Origin: Sarcomyxa edulis | Taxonomy: Eukaryota; Basidiomycota; Agaricomycetes; Agaricales; Mycenaceae | Reading direction: 5' to 3' | DNA: 64,000 nt | Assembly: GCA_009761415.1 (NCBI GenBank) | Contig: QUOL01000002.1 | Coordinates: 2,356,001-2,420,000 of the forward strand | Shown here: positions 44,989 to 56,491 of the stretch, piece after piece | How the letters are laid out: every line of letters begins with the position of its first letter | How positions within the stretch are numbered: position 1 is the first letter of the stretch | The notes under the pieces: generated by a model | Told to the model about the DNA's origin: nothing | Seen by the model: the letters and a program-made list of their open reading frames with translations, nothing else | The model's database searches: none | Program-made: the position numbers and the translations under genes

Positions 44989-45727
44989 CTTAGCACAAAC
45001 GGCTTTTGATAGTCACAGATACGCACCGTTTGTACTTCCTCCGAATCTGTCATGCTTTTTCTGGTGATTCGCCGCGATGTCGATAAGGTAGATTTTTCTG
45101 GCCAAGAAGCCATTAGCCTTGAGACTTTCTGTTAGCAAATCTAAGCAAGTTGAAAAAGAGTATTTGCCGTGATTTGAGAAAGTCAGAAATCAGTCAAGAG
45201 CAAAACTCTGTGGCCGGAACAATATACAAGTCCTTGCCAGTGGAAGGGGAATTCGGAACGCGTACGGATACGCGTGGCGGAGTCTAAATAGTTTCAAACT
45301 CAACTCAACAATCAATACCAAACTCCCTTCAAGCTGCAGCTGGCATATGTACTGTGAAGGTGAAGTACGAGTACTTGAATCTAGCTAGCAGACTGGATTG
45401 AAGTAGACTAGCGATCAGAGTTTGCCTTTACAACGCATAGACAGAGAAAACGAGTGTCAGATTGCAATACCCTGACGTACGAGGCATACCGCACAGAGAT
45501 GTTTATTTCTGGGGTGGTACCAGATGCATGTGTAGGTGCATATAAACGGAATACATTCAGATCGTTTTTTTATCAGTTCATATCCATGCTAGAGTCCGGG
45601 CCATTCCTATGCTGAAGAAGATATGTAAGGGAGGCGGCGTGGTATGCAGAAGAAGCAGAGTCTTTTTTAAAGTCGGTCCTTGGCCAGCAGACACCGATGG
45701 GGGAGATAGGATATGGATGCGAAAAAA
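44989..45727. other. Intergenic region between F-box remnant and MscS gene
   Basis: Upstream flank of the F-box remnant and downstream flank of the MscS channel gene. A/T-rich near 45560-45580. No coding or repeat signal was recognised. Confidence 0.45.
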
Positions 45728-48700
45728 TTAACCGTCGCCACCGTCGGCATTCGAGGCACGAAGGACAGCTTTCCTGCTTTTACTTTTTCGGGCCCTTGTG
45801 AGCCGCGATGTACGTGTAGAGACGGGAGGCAAGAATCCGAGAGTGGCTTTGACCTCCTTTTCTTGGTCTTCATTATACCTGTTCGGTGATGGTGGCTCCA
45901 GGATGTCTATGTCAATCCCGGAACTGAGAGGGGTGGAGGGAACCTCCAGAGGGCCATTGGGATCCTCGTACATGACGGGTATTGGGGACGCGTAGCACTT
46001 GATGTCTAGTTGGCGACAATAATATTGCACAGCGGCGTGGAAGGCCGTCTTGCGTGCATTGCGAAGGCCCCAGTCCTGAGTTAATGTATACGATATTGGT
46101 GTCAGTAACCAAGACAAGTGGAGGGTGACAGACAAAAGTCGTACCCTATGATAGATTTAGCAGAAAGATGGCAAAGGACACGGTCAGCTCAAATTCCTGA
46201 GTATATTAAATTGACACTCACTGCCAGGTTCTGTAATTAAGAAGGGGAAGCACGGTCATTGACACGCTACATTCAAAGAGGGAAGAAACATACCCATTAT
46301 GACCGATACCAATGGTGATCTCCAAGTACCGTTGATTTTCTATTTTTGAGAAGGAGAGTGAAGTACTAGGTTCAAACCATCTATTTTCTTCCGTTGACAA
46401 CCATTCGTTCAGGTGTTTTTCAAGCATGTCGAGCTTCGCCAATGGCGTGCGCCAGGCAACTTGCATGGTCAGATTTTCGAACATTTTCTGCAAAGTATGA
46501 AGTTCAAGACGGTGAACGATGATGATCGAGGTCACATTTCCAACTTACGCCACTGCGTCGTACATTGATGCTTCATGTCAAGATTGGATGGGGGCATTAG
46601 CCATGTATGTACATTGAAATAGGTAAGCACTCACATGAATTTTGAGAAGAGCTGGCTGTTGAAGTAATATGTCTCCGTTCCGTCAGAGCGGGTGAAAACG
46701 GTCTAGGAGAGTAGGGTCGTAAGATAATCTATGCGAAACAACAAGAGTGAATTGTACGCACTGCGAAAAGTCCCATTTTCTTGACAACGAAATTTGCATC
46801 TGAAAGCAAGGAGCTTCCGTCAAAACCCGAATAAGATACCCTAACAAAACATACCGTCGATGAAGACCCGGTCGCCTGTGTCGTATGGACTGTAAAGAGA
46901 TGGAACGATGAATAGGGTAGTTAACAATCCGAACGGCAGAAAAGGACTCACTGCGTCACAAACAAAAACATGATAGCATCAAAAGCCGAACTAGCCGACG
47001 TTTTGAAAATAAAACTCGCGGCGATACCCAGAGTGTAAAGACTCGTAAGAGAGCTCGATACGTTGACTCCAAATATGCTCAAACTGATAAAGAACAAAAT
47101 GACAAACGCAAAGAAGAGCAAGATCTGATCGAGCGTCTTCAAAGCCACACTGACGTCACGCATGGAGCGGGACAGGAATCGGCGTTCTTTGTAGACCTTG
47201 AGGAGGGTAGTCTTGACTTCTGCACGGGATATGTCCCCGTTGTTGTCTTTATCGAAGACACGGAATGCAGCTGCGGCCTCTTCGGTAGTGGAGAACGCGG
47301 GATTGAAGTCTTCGTGGATAAGGTAGGTCCTTCGGCGATCCTTGAACCGCATATAAATTGAACGTGCGAGCCGCTAGAGTGTCAGATGGTTAGAAACTCG
47401 AACAGAATATACGGCAAACCGAGATACACGGACCTTGGCTTCATGTGAAGAATTGACATTCCAACTCATACTACCTTCCCTCTCCCCCTTCCCTTTGATA
47501 TTCCTTGCGTCGTGAAGTATAGCAGCCTTGAACACCTTAGCAGTTTGCATAAAAGTGTTTCCACCGTCTCCATCGCCAGCACCACTATGCCTCGGCGATA
47601 TGGGTGGCGGGTACGTATGTGGCGGGGTGGAATCGCGGGTATTGGGATTCAAATTAGAGTGAGTCAGCGGAACCGATTCGAGGTAAGGATTGTTCGAACG
47701 GTCAAACCGAGCTTCCTCTGGAGATTCTGTCCGATCTTCATCTTCGTTTTCGTCTTCCTTCGGACTCGAACCGGAGCTCTCTCCACCTGCACCTGAAGCG
47801 AGTTTCGACCGGTCACCAAATGATCTCCTCATCCACGACTTCTTCTTCCCCTTGTCCTTATCTGACACCATCGTGCTCTGCCTACTTCCCCACCCACTCC
47901 CACCAGCTCCGTTTGTTTCATCTGCCTCTATATCCCCATCCGTCCCTCTATCCCCATCTTCCTCGCTCCGACTACGTCGTTTGTCTCGGTCATCACGGGA
48001 TTTGTCTTTCCCTTTATGGCCATGACGGTGGCCTTCGGTCTTCAAAGCCCCGCTAACCCAGTTAAAATGATCTTTTTCACTGAACGGTGTCAAATTGCCC
48101 AATCCCAGGCCAAAGCCACCGAAGACAGGCGTACGAGTCCCAGACGATCTGTTGGGAGTTTTCGGACGGTATTGACGGAGTTTTTCGATGACTACAAGAG
48201 TTTCCTTTACAGCATCTATGCGTTCTTTGAACGCGGTTCTATGGAAGGAGAATGCTGTAGAAGATGAAAGTCGTAAGGTTCGGTCTATATAAAGGAAGAG
48301 AAGACGGCTCACCGATAGCATGCGAAAGCATCCTTTGTGCGCACACGACTAGAGATAGGAAGAATAGAAATTCGATTGTTTCAGATAGCTGTCAAAGACG
48401 TCGTGGATCAACTTTATGAATAAGGCACAATCTGAGACGTACTCGAATTGTATAGCTTGCCCGACTCGAACTTGAATCGTTGGTATCGTAAAGGTTGTAG
48501 ATGTGTCCGAAGATGATGATCCAGCTGACCCATCCGCTAGCAGCGTAGAGGAGGGGTTTGATGGTGTCTTTGATGCTATTATACATCTCGAGTCGCATCT
48601 TGACGAACTCGCTGACATGTCCCCAACTTGCGATGATGGCGAACCGGATGACGGCGGGGATGATGTCGACGATCATGGCAAGATACCAGGAGATGAGAAG

Positions 48701-49460
48701 ATTGGATGCGGCCCAGAAGAGCCATGCTTGGATGTTCTGATCTATGTAATGACGGTGATCCGAGCGGTGGCGTTCATACCAGATGAAGTGAACGACGAGA
48801 GCCGGGGTTACGAGTACGCAAGTGAGGAAGGAAGAACCGATGAGGGAAGAGAAGAGCATGGTCATTATTCTGCGAGCATCAAGTTCAGAGTCATGGTCAA
48901 TACTATGGGCAGCTTTGAACATACCTTCGGGGACCCCAATGCTTGTCCTTCTGACGTGTTCCCATCCGTTCTTCAAACTTGGCTTCCTGGTCGACTAGAT
49001 CATCCTCACCGCTCCAATCGTAATCCTCCCGATCCTCCTCGTCGTCGGTCACTGTCCCAGCGATGGAGGGAGGTCTAGATGTACCAGCGATAGAACTGGA
49101 GTCGATCTCAGGTTGCTCACGAAAGTCAGCCATATGAATATCCTCAGGATAATGCACAGTAGGCTTGGGCTTTGGAAAGTCTGCCTCAGTCGGACGAGTG
49201 TCCTCGTCTAGTATTTCCTCGACCATGTGAGAAGTACGTAGTTTTTCATCTTGAAATTTTGGCTCCTGGGACATGAGGGGGTCCTCTTGCTCTAGCCTGT
49301 ATTCCGGGTGTGGGTCGTAAGGAGGACTTGGTGGGAAAGCTAGATCGTTTGTAGTCGGAACAGGATTATAAGGTGGAGACGGGTTGAAGTCTTCAGTAGA
49401 CTTGAAAAGAGGGTCGTTTATGTTGAGAGCGGGTGGTCGTGGGCTCAGCCTCTCACGCAT
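45728..49460 (-). CDS. EF-hand mechanosensitive channel of the MscS family (Msy1/2-like)
   Basis: Eukaryotic MscS-type channel; fission-yeast Msy1 and Msy2 sit in the ER membrane and adjust calcium after hypo-osmotic shock. Exons: 48925-49460, 48443-48869, 48313-48388, 47434-48254, 46952-47373, 46855-46889, 46762-46799, 46635-46702, 46549-46570, 46294-46487, 46222-46230, 46145, 45728-46075 (998 aa). The N-terminus is disordered; membrane helices lie near 185-340. A canonical EF-hand DKDNNGDISRAE (661-672) precedes the pore helix region ILLFFAFVILFFISLSIFG and the MscS beta-domain (YDTGDRVFIDDANFVVKKMGL). A long Ser/acidic linker interrupts the helices. Frame is kept only if a one-nucleotide exon (46145) is included; see the findings. 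Confidence 0.9.
46145..46145 (-). other. Putative single-nucleotide exon of the MscS gene
   Basis: On the coding strand, AG|G|GTACGA: an acceptor, one G, and a donor. It completes codon Gln883, begun by CA from the 9-nt exon before it. The introns on each side are 76 bp (46146-46221) and 69 bp (46076-46144), and each has a CTGAC branch-point-like site. Without it the 146 bp between the exons removes one base too many and the conserved DWGLRNARKTAFHAA tail is out of frame. Confidence 0.6.
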
Positions 49461-49985
49461 GTTTAAGTACTAGTGGGGACGTCGTCGCGTGTTTCTCCGC
49501 GACTTTGAGGAAGTTGTGGTCAAATTTTGGAGACGACTAGTGGCTGCGCTAAAATTATAGTCATGACTGCGATTGCCAAGAACAAAAAGGATAAACGCAG
49601 GCCGATATACAGATACCCCTGATACCTCCTTTTAAGCCATTTATTTTTACTGTTTTACGATCGAGCAAAATACGAGCAGCCTCGTACTCTTGGTGCCAAA
49701 GAGGTACCATGTCGATGGAGATGCTATCAAAGTAGAATGATGAGTTGGTCGGCTATCACATCTATCTCTGTTCGTACGCACGCGGTGTAGAAATTCAGGC
49801 GACTTTTGCGATGGAGTTTAACCTCCGAGTCTTATCTCTGCAAGGGACCCAGATGGTCCTAGGTGATGCGAGCACATGGAGAATGACAGCCAACGTACTC
49901 TCTTATAAAAAGCCACAGCTCATCGTTTTTTGTCCGAGTGCTCTCCCACCACTGGCCTCTTCTTCTTCTTTTCGTACCTGGAATC
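49461..49985. promoter_or_regulatory. Divergent promoter region (MscS / CNT)
   Basis: Serves the channel (-) and the nucleoside transporter (+). A TTATAAAA box at 49912-49919 may be a TATA element for the transporter, about 68 bp before its ATG. No gene seen. Confidence 0.45.
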
Positions 49986-52519
49986 ATGTATCCTCCCCCA
50001 CTGGATAGCGAAGGAAATATCGTGGACCCGGCCATGGTGGTCCATCGAAAAGCCTCCCGGTCCACCGAATCTCTTTCCAACGAAAAACAGCGAAATCAAG
50101 GAGTCGACACCGAGGCCGTCTTGGCCCACGACGAGGAGGAAGTTGAAGGGGCCAGGACACACCGACAGGTCTTGTACAGAAAATACCGCCCATTCATTTT
50201 GGGCGGTATCGCAGCCGTTATCCTGGGTTGGTGGATAAGCGCCACCATCCTCAAGGCCACTCGGCATAGATGGTACATCAATATCAATTTGATTATAAAC
50301 GAAATCATTGATCTTTCTCTATCCAAGGATCGTACAAACCCTTTTCGCCTGGTTCTTCATATTGTACGCATCGCCATCCTTCCATGTCGCCCATCAGCGT
50401 TGAACAGTATTTTTTGCAGGGTCATCGCTTTCCGCTTTATCCCCAACTCCGTCATCACAAGACCAGTCAGCGCTGTCTGGGAACCATGCGTCCAACAACC
50501 TTGGTACAAGCTTCCTTATAAAGTCAGACTGTCCATCGGATGGCTATGCTTGCTTGGAATCGTCTTTGGATCTGCTTTTGGTTTCCCTCTCCAAGGCGTA
50601 TGCGTCTTGACAATTCTCTGTCCTGTCATTCGCTAATCAACGTTCCCATCAGAACACTGTCTACCGTGACCGTGTCGTGGCAGTTTTAGGTCTCGCGATC
50701 TTCCAGTTCTGCTTCTATTTATCTTCAACGAATAGATCGGAAATTCCTTGGTATGTTCCTTCCTGATCCTGTGAACTTTAGCTTGCTTATCATATCACTA
50801 GGCCTACTGTTATCGTTGGGTTATTCCTCCAACAAGCCATTGCATTATTCGTACTCAAGACCAGCGCTGGTTTCTCAATCTTCCATTGGCTCGCGACTTT
50901 GGCCTCAGATTTCTTGGCCCAAGCACTTGTTGGAGCCGAATTCTTCTTCGATGCAGAAACCGTCGCCAAAAGCTGGTTCTTCGTCAACACTGTAAGTCCT
51001 CGAGCTCGTTCAGTCCTCCGAAAAGAACTAATGTGACATGTGATATCTAGCTTGCGTCCATCATATTCTTCATAGCCTTCGTACAGATGATGTACTACCT
51101 CGGGGTTATGCAGTGGATTATCGGCAACTTGTGCGTGTCCATTTTTCTTGAGACAGTCTGGCGTCTTATCATTATCTTTAGCGCATGGTTGTTCTTCAAG
51201 CTTATGAATGTTTCCGGTGCCGAGGCTGTTGTAGCTGCGGCTTCTCCTTGGATTGGACAAGGTCATTTCCTGTCCTCGTTCAAGAAATAATATTGCCACT
51301 GACTCCTACTCACACGACACAGGAGAATCGGCTTGTCTCGTTCGCCCTTATGTTGACCGTGCGGCTTTTTCCATCTCTGATTCTGAAGTTCAGTTCACTG
51401 ACTCTTATATCCTTCTCAGTGATGACCGAGTCCGAACTTCGTCAGTAGTCGAACGTTTTCCACCTTCGTGCGTTGCACTGACATAGCCATCCAGATCTGA
51501 CCATGACCTCCGGATTCTCGACTATCGCTGGCTCTGTGCTTGCTGCTTACATCCATCTGGGCGTTCCAGCGCAGAATCTTGTCACTTCCTCTGTGATGAG
51601 TATCCCGGCATCTATCGCAATCAGTAAGATGCGCATGCCCGAGATGGAGGAACCCATCACTCGTGGTCGGGTCGTTGTCGATCGTGGCAAGCAGCAGTCG
51701 GCACCTGTGAATATATCTTTCATCTTCATGCAATGGCGCTCACTGATGTGGATACTAGGCAAACGCTCTTCATGCGTTCAGTCAGGGAGCCCTCTTCGGA
51801 CTGATTGTCGCTGGACAAATCCTGTTAGTTTTGTTTTTCTCTTTTCAAGTGTTTTGTGTTCACTCATATTGACTTTGTATGCAGTACTAACGTGCTTACC
51901 GTGCTTTCTCTCGTTGCCACGTATGTTGTTTCGATCTACTTGAAAGCTCTGTTAGTTACTCATGTATGTTCCCGACAGAATCAACGGCCTTCTCACTTGG
52001 GTCGGTCGTGGCTTTGGGATTCACCACTTGACACTACAACTCGTAATCAGATACATTTTCTACCCAATCACATTTTTCCTCGGTAAGATCGAAGATCCCC
52101 GTCTATCTTCCTCTGGCCAGGCTCAAAGTTATTTCCCTTAGGTGTCCCCCCTCCCGAAATCCTTCGCGTATCACAACTCCTGGCCACCAAGCTAGTCGCA
52201 AATGAATTCTCGGCTTACACCGACCTCCAAGCGATCCAAGCAAGTGATAACCCACTCACCGCTCGTGCTTTCACTATTGCGTCATATGCACTTTGTGGGT
52301 TTGCCAACCTTGGCTCTCTGGGTATCCAAATCGGTGTGCTCAGCGCTCTTGCGCCTTCACGTGGTAAAATCATCGCTCGTATCGCCTTGTCGGCTATGGT
52401 TTGTGGATTCATATCTACACTACAGACTGCGGGTATTGCGTGAGTGGAAATTCATCTCGTACTCGGTCCGGACATACTCTGACGATTTTTGTTTGCGATC
52501 CAGTGGCATGTTGGTTTAA
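49986..52519 (+). CDS. Concentrative nucleoside transporter (CNT family)
   Basis: Ion-coupled nucleoside importer (SLC28/NupC family), plasma membrane. Fifteen exons: 49986-50272, 50328-50363, 50420-50597, 50653-50750, 50802-50991, 51051-51130, 51182-51261, 51323-51358, 51420-51440, 51495-51706, 51759-51823, 51885-51920, 51979-52082, 52142-52439, 52504-52519 (578 aa). Family motifs: the gate segment [68 protein letters not shown], and the C-terminal EFSAYTDLQ followed by [25 protein letters not shown]. At least ten hydrophobic helices. The N-terminal 70 residues are polar and cytoplasmic. The last exon is only 16 nt. Complete gene. Confidence 0.95.
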
Positions 52520-52874
52520 TTTTGATCGTCCAGTAGAGACTGCTCGGGCTTCTTGGATGCTGACTATAATTACGAGTACTTTATATAGTATATACGATAT
52601 CGATGTCTTGACGTTTTCTTGTAATGGTGGGGTTTACTACCTTTGTTTTTACGCCATCGTCAGTGGAGTCGTTCGCGCGCGAAGTCAAGAGCACGTGATC
52701 CGACGCGTCCGCGTTGCGTGCCTTAAGTTTGGGCTTCTTTCCTCCTCATATACCAAGATGAGTGGCGCGTCCAACTCATCAACTTAAGTAGATATATGCA
52801 CTCCACCTATAGTGTCTTCATTCTCTATATGAACAGGAACTCCATATATCTCTCAGCACCATCCTCCACTTGGC
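52520..52874. other. Convergent intergenic region
   Basis: Between CNT (+) and an F-box gene (-). A TATA-rich patch at 52578-52592 and nothing else distinctive. Confidence 0.5.
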
Positions 52875-54569
52875 TTATTCGCCATAAAATCCAGAATGTT
52901 GAGACCACTCAGTATCGAGACCTAAGATGCACCTGGGTGATAAGCCGTCCCAAGGTGTCATCGAGTCTGGAGTCGGAGACGGAGAGGCTACGGAGATATC
53001 TAAGCCTTCGGCTCGGAATGTATCGAGGTGAGACGAAATTGTTGGGTTTAGAGGTTGATCGAACTTGATATTAGCGTATGCGAGACGAGCAGTTCCTGGA
53101 GGGACTGCCTGCCAACGCGAACGAATAAGATCTGTGACCTCATTGCCAAATGAGCCGGAACAGTATTTTAAAGTGATCCTTGTGAGATTCGGACACAAAC
53201 ATTCAGGATTATCGGGTGTTCCAGTGAGCGAACGGAGAATGGCCTCATTGAGAGTTACGTCGGCGTCCTGGGGCTTGCGGTAATAAAGATTACTACCATT
53301 AAGGTCCAACTCTGTGATGTCTGGGACGAGTGAGAGACATGCAATAAGGGTCGCGGGAGTTATACGCAGCGGATGGAACACAAATTTTTCGAGTGCATGA
53401 GATGATCGAGCAAGGAACGACTCCAACTGAGCCGGAAGATCGTGTGTGATTACTGCATAACTCTGCGGATGGTTTCTAGAGATCCCAAGGACACGGATGG
53501 CAGGTAGGATGAGACGTTCCAATATCCAAGTCAGTAGAGAGTCGTCAGCAAGAATGTAGAAGGAGTGGAGGAGGGGAATGGTGACGGGTCCGTTGCCTAG
53601 TGCATTGAGATATTCGAGTGTAAATCTCGCCGATTCAAAGGACAGGGAAACTACCTGGAGCTTCCGACAGCTTTTGAGTATCTCTAATGTTTGCGTTGGT
53701 ATGGCCGGAGTCGTTCCGTTGCAATGTAAATGCAACACTTCTAACTGGGCTAAGGGCAGATAGAAAGCAGGCTCTAGATCGTAAATACCAAGAAGTGTCG
53801 CCTTCTTTAGAGACGATATGTCCTTCAAAAAGGCGTATGATTCTGTTGGTTCAGAGAAACCCGTAGGGTACCAATCAGAGATAGTAATGTCCTCCAACAT
53901 CGGTAGGACAAGTCCGTTGACCTGGTCGATATCTGGATTTGCAATCGAGAGCTGGAGACGTCTACAGCGGCGGATGAATGGGTCAAGGAGGTCGAAAACT
54001 GTCGGCCGACGGATGCCCCATATCTTGTCGTAGACCGAGATGGACAATGGCAATGCTCCTGACCTGGCCAACCAAGCCTCTGCTACATCATCAAAGTGCA
54101 CTTGCATTTCCTCTGACTCGATGGTGTCTGGGAAGTTCAGATGTAATGTCGACCAAAGAGCCGGAGTAGCCAATGCAATCTTTCTCCATTCCACGCATAC
54201 TTCTGTCAGAAGCATTGGGGCCTCGCTGCGATGCATGACAGCATTTCTCGTCTCAGAGAGACACCGGACGAATATCTCTTGAAGAATCTCCGGTGGAAGA
54301 CGTCTGACGGGCGATATCAGTGCTTTATGGGCATTCACAAAAGTCTGGAGCTTGTCGTGCTCCGATTCTAGATCGTTTAGAATGGAACGAATGCGCGCGA
54401 GCTCCGTTTTGAGGCGACGAAGTTCGGATTTGGGTTTCAAGAGAAAGACTTTTATCTCGTGTAATTCGGAGGTAGATGGGACGTGGTTTGTGTGGATGAT
54501 GTGGGCATAGGGAGAAGTCATTTCGTCCGCATCCTTTGGGACCGTACGAGCCTTCGAGTCGGGACTCAT
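52875..54569 (-). CDS. F-box/coiled-coil protein, cluster copy 1
   Basis: Single exon, 564 aa. N-terminal coiled coil at about residues 36-80 (ELRRLKTELARIRSILNDLES), then the F-box-like SPVRRLPPEILQEIFVRCLSETRN (about 86-110), a WRKIALATPALWSTLHL block, and a C-terminal region of leucine-rich repeats of irregular length ending with ILGLDTEWSQHSG. This is the typical make-up of a family expanded in mushrooms; members are thought to recruit substrates to SCF ligases, but substrates are unknown. The first true ATG is at 54569. About half of the residues agree with the two following copies by eye, notably the RSEAPMLLTE and ARSGALPLSIS stretches. Confidence 0.85.
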   Translation of the reverse strand: MSPDSKARTVPKDADEMTSPYAHIIHTNHVPSTSELHEIKVFLLKPKSELRRLKTELARIRSILNDLESEHDKLQTFVNAHKALISPVRRLPPEILQEIFVRCLSETRNAVMHRSEAPMLLTEVCVEWRKIALATPALWSTLHLNFPDTIESEEMQVHFDDVAEAWLARSGALPLSISVYDKIWGIRRPTVFDLLDPFIRRCRRLQLSIANPDIDQVNGLVLPMLEDITISDWYPTGFSEPTESYAFLKDISSLKKATLLGIYDLEPAFYLPLAQLEVLHLHCNGTTPAIPTQTLEILKSCRKLQVVSLSFESARFTLEYLNALGNGPVTIPLLHSFYILADDSLLTWILERLILPAIRVLGISRNHPQSYAVITHDLPAQLESFLARSSHALEKFVFHPLRITPATLIACLSLVPDITELDLNGSNLYYRKPQDADVTLNEAILRSLTGTPDNPECLCPNLTRITLKYCSGSFGNEVTDLIRSRWQAVPPGTARLAYANIKFDQPLNPTISSHLDTFRAEGLDISVASPSPTPDSMTPWDGLSPRCILGLDTEWSQHSGFYGE

Positions 54570-54895
54570 CAATTAGTTGCCAAATTCGAGCACTACTTAG
54601 TATAGATCTATGATCGATTCTTTGATATTGGAATGCACTTGTTAGTAGCGTATACGTAGAGACAGTACTATAGTAAGTACACATACCGTTCAGACTGATC
54701 GTGGGTTGACAATGAAAGGAGATCCCGTGGCCACCTGAGTTGCGTATGACACCGTGAGCCCGAGTGAGCCTCGTCACCTCGAATTTTGGCAGATCGCAAT
54801 CACAATCCAGCAACGCTGTTCGTCGTGGTACTACTATAGTACGACTCTCAAAGTCAAAGGTACTGAGGTATATGTATATCGTACTACGGTATCAG
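54570..54895. promoter_or_regulatory. Spacer between F-box copies 1 and 2
   Basis: Both flanking genes read leftwards, so this is the promoter of copy 1 and terminator of copy 2. Several short TAGTAC/GTACTA words occur at 54660-54890. Confidence 0.4.
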
Positions 54896-56491
54896 CTATT
54901 GAAAAAATATTGGCACATTGCTATCAGAGGGCAAGCCTGACCAAGGTTCCGGCGATGAGTACCATGGAACACATTTCGGTGGAAATGTCACTGTGATATC
55001 CAAACCCTCGTCTCGAAAGGTGTCCAACTGAGACATGGAGGTCGGATCATCCACGTACTTATCAGAAATGATATGCGCGTATACGAGGCGTGCAGCGAGT
55101 GAGGGTTTTGAACGCGAACGAATGAACTTTACGAGTGTGTCGAACGACCCGGAATAATACTGCAACGTTATCCGTTGGAGATTTGGGCATAAGCATGTAG
55201 CATCAGATGTTCGAGTGATCGAGTCGATAAAGGTGTCGTTGAGGCTTTCTGTAGCCTGGAGTATGTGTAAGTCAGTGACGCTCGGTACGAGGGAGAGACA
55301 TGCAATGAGGTCCGTTTGAGATGTTTCGACAGGTCGCAATCTGATTTTCTTCAACAAACAAGCCGACCGGGAAAGCATAGATGCCAATAGGGTGGGTAAT
55401 TGGACATGCATGTATCTTATATAGCTTCTCTCGATGCTAAGATCACGGACTTGGGGAAGGATGACATGCTGGAATATCCCTTGCAGCATCTCGTCGCCAG
55501 AAAGGATGTGAAAAACCTGTAAATGAGGGAGTGTGATGCATTCACCGTCGTACGGGATGTTAAGGTCCATTGGAGAATCGGGCATAGATAGAGAAAACGA
55601 TTGAAGATTATGACATCGTCTGAGAATCCTGGAAAGTTCGTTATAATGGAAGGGTGAATCCAAGTGCAACTTGAGCTCTTCCAGTTTAACAAGAGGAAGG
55701 GGAGAGAGGTTTATCGTTCCTCTCAGAGTCACTCTCCGGAGAGAAGGCGAGTTTCTCAAGAAAGACAAAGAATCGTCCCTGAGGTTTGGTGGTAATCTCT
55801 GGGCATAGAGATCAATGTCTTCTAGGAACGGGAGAGCAGCCGACTTTAATTGTTCGAGGTGTGGCAACAAATTTGGCGCTGTTAGTTGCAGTCGACTGCA
55901 GCGATAAATGGATTGGCCCAGCACCTCCGTCATTGGAGGAAAGGTTTTGGGATCCATCACCTGGTCCTGGTACACCGAAATGGACAAAGGCAAGGCCCCT
56001 GACCTTGCCAGCCAGGCCTTCACTGAGTCAAATCGTGCAACTGTCAGGGCCGGACGTAGGTAGACAAGATGAAGCGAGGCCCACAGAGCTGGAGTGGACA
56101 GTGCGATCCTTCTCCAATCTTTGCATATTTCTGTCAAAAGCAAGGGGGCCTCGCTACGATGCATGACAGAGTTCCTCGTCGCATGGAGGCAACAAACGAA
56201 TATGTCTTGCAGAATCTCTGGTGGGACACGTCTGATAGGCGATAGCAACGCGTCGTGAGCATTCACAAAGTTCTGGAGCCTGTCGTGCTCCGATGTTATA
56301 TCAGCTAGTAGAGCACGAATGCGTGCGAGCTCTGCTTCGAGACGGTGGAGTTTGGATCGAGAATCCACGAGATAGGTTTGGATTTCGAGTAGCTCTGAGT
56401 CGGACGGGGCATAGTTCGTGTGGAGGATGTGGGAATATGGAGAGGGTGATTCATCTAGAGAGGAATCCGAGTGGGATTTCGAGTGATCCAT
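54896..56491 (-). CDS. F-box/coiled-coil protein, cluster copy 2
   Basis: Single exon, 531 aa. Coiled coil at about residues 28-70 (SKLHRLEAELARIRALL), F-box-like SPIRRVPPEILQDIFVCCLHATRN, then the RSEAPLLLTEICKDWRRIALSTPALWASLHL block shared with the other copies, and a leucine-rich C-terminal part. ATG at 56491; a longer reading frame upstream begins only with non-ATG codons. It is closest to copy 3: ERITLP/ECITLP, ILPQVHDLSIERSY/ILPQVRDLSIERSY and TFRDEGLD are shared. Together with copy 3 it forms a head-to-head pair. Confidence 0.87.
   Translation of the reverse strand: MDHSKSHSDSSLDESPSPYSHILHTNYAPSDSELLEIQTYLVDSRSKLHRLEAELARIRALLADITSEHDRLQNFVNAHDALLSPIRRVPPEILQDIFVCCLHATRNSVMHRSEAPLLLTEICKDWRRIALSTPALWASLHLVYLRPALTVARFDSVKAWLARSGALPLSISVYQDQVMDPKTFPPMTEVLGQSIYRCSRLQLTAPNLLPHLEQLKSAALPFLEDIDLYAQRLPPNLRDDSLSFLRNSPSLRRVTLRGTINLSPLPLVKLEELKLHLDSPFHYNELSRILRRCHNLQSFSLSMPDSPMDLNIPYDGECITLPHLQVFHILSGDEMLQGIFQHVILPQVRDLSIERSYIRYMHVQLPTLLASMLSRSACLLKKIRLRPVETSQTDLIACLSLVPSVTDLHILQATESLNDTFIDSITRTSDATCLCPNLQRITLQYYSGSFDTLVKFIRSRSKPSLAARLVYAHIISDKYVDDPTSMSQLDTFRDEGLDITVTFPPKCVPWYSSPEPWSGLPSDSNVPIFFQ

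Noticed and set aside
46076..46221. A longer hidden exon inside the 146 bp MscS interval
   Set aside because: Any other AG/GT pair inside gives a length that breaks the frame or adds residues to the conserved WQDWG join; only the one-base exon preserves it.
47690..48025. Plus-strand open frame rich in Ser/Pro opposite the MscS gene
   Set aside because: It is the antisense shadow of the Ser/Asp/Glu linker of the MscS protein, with no own motifs or splice partners.
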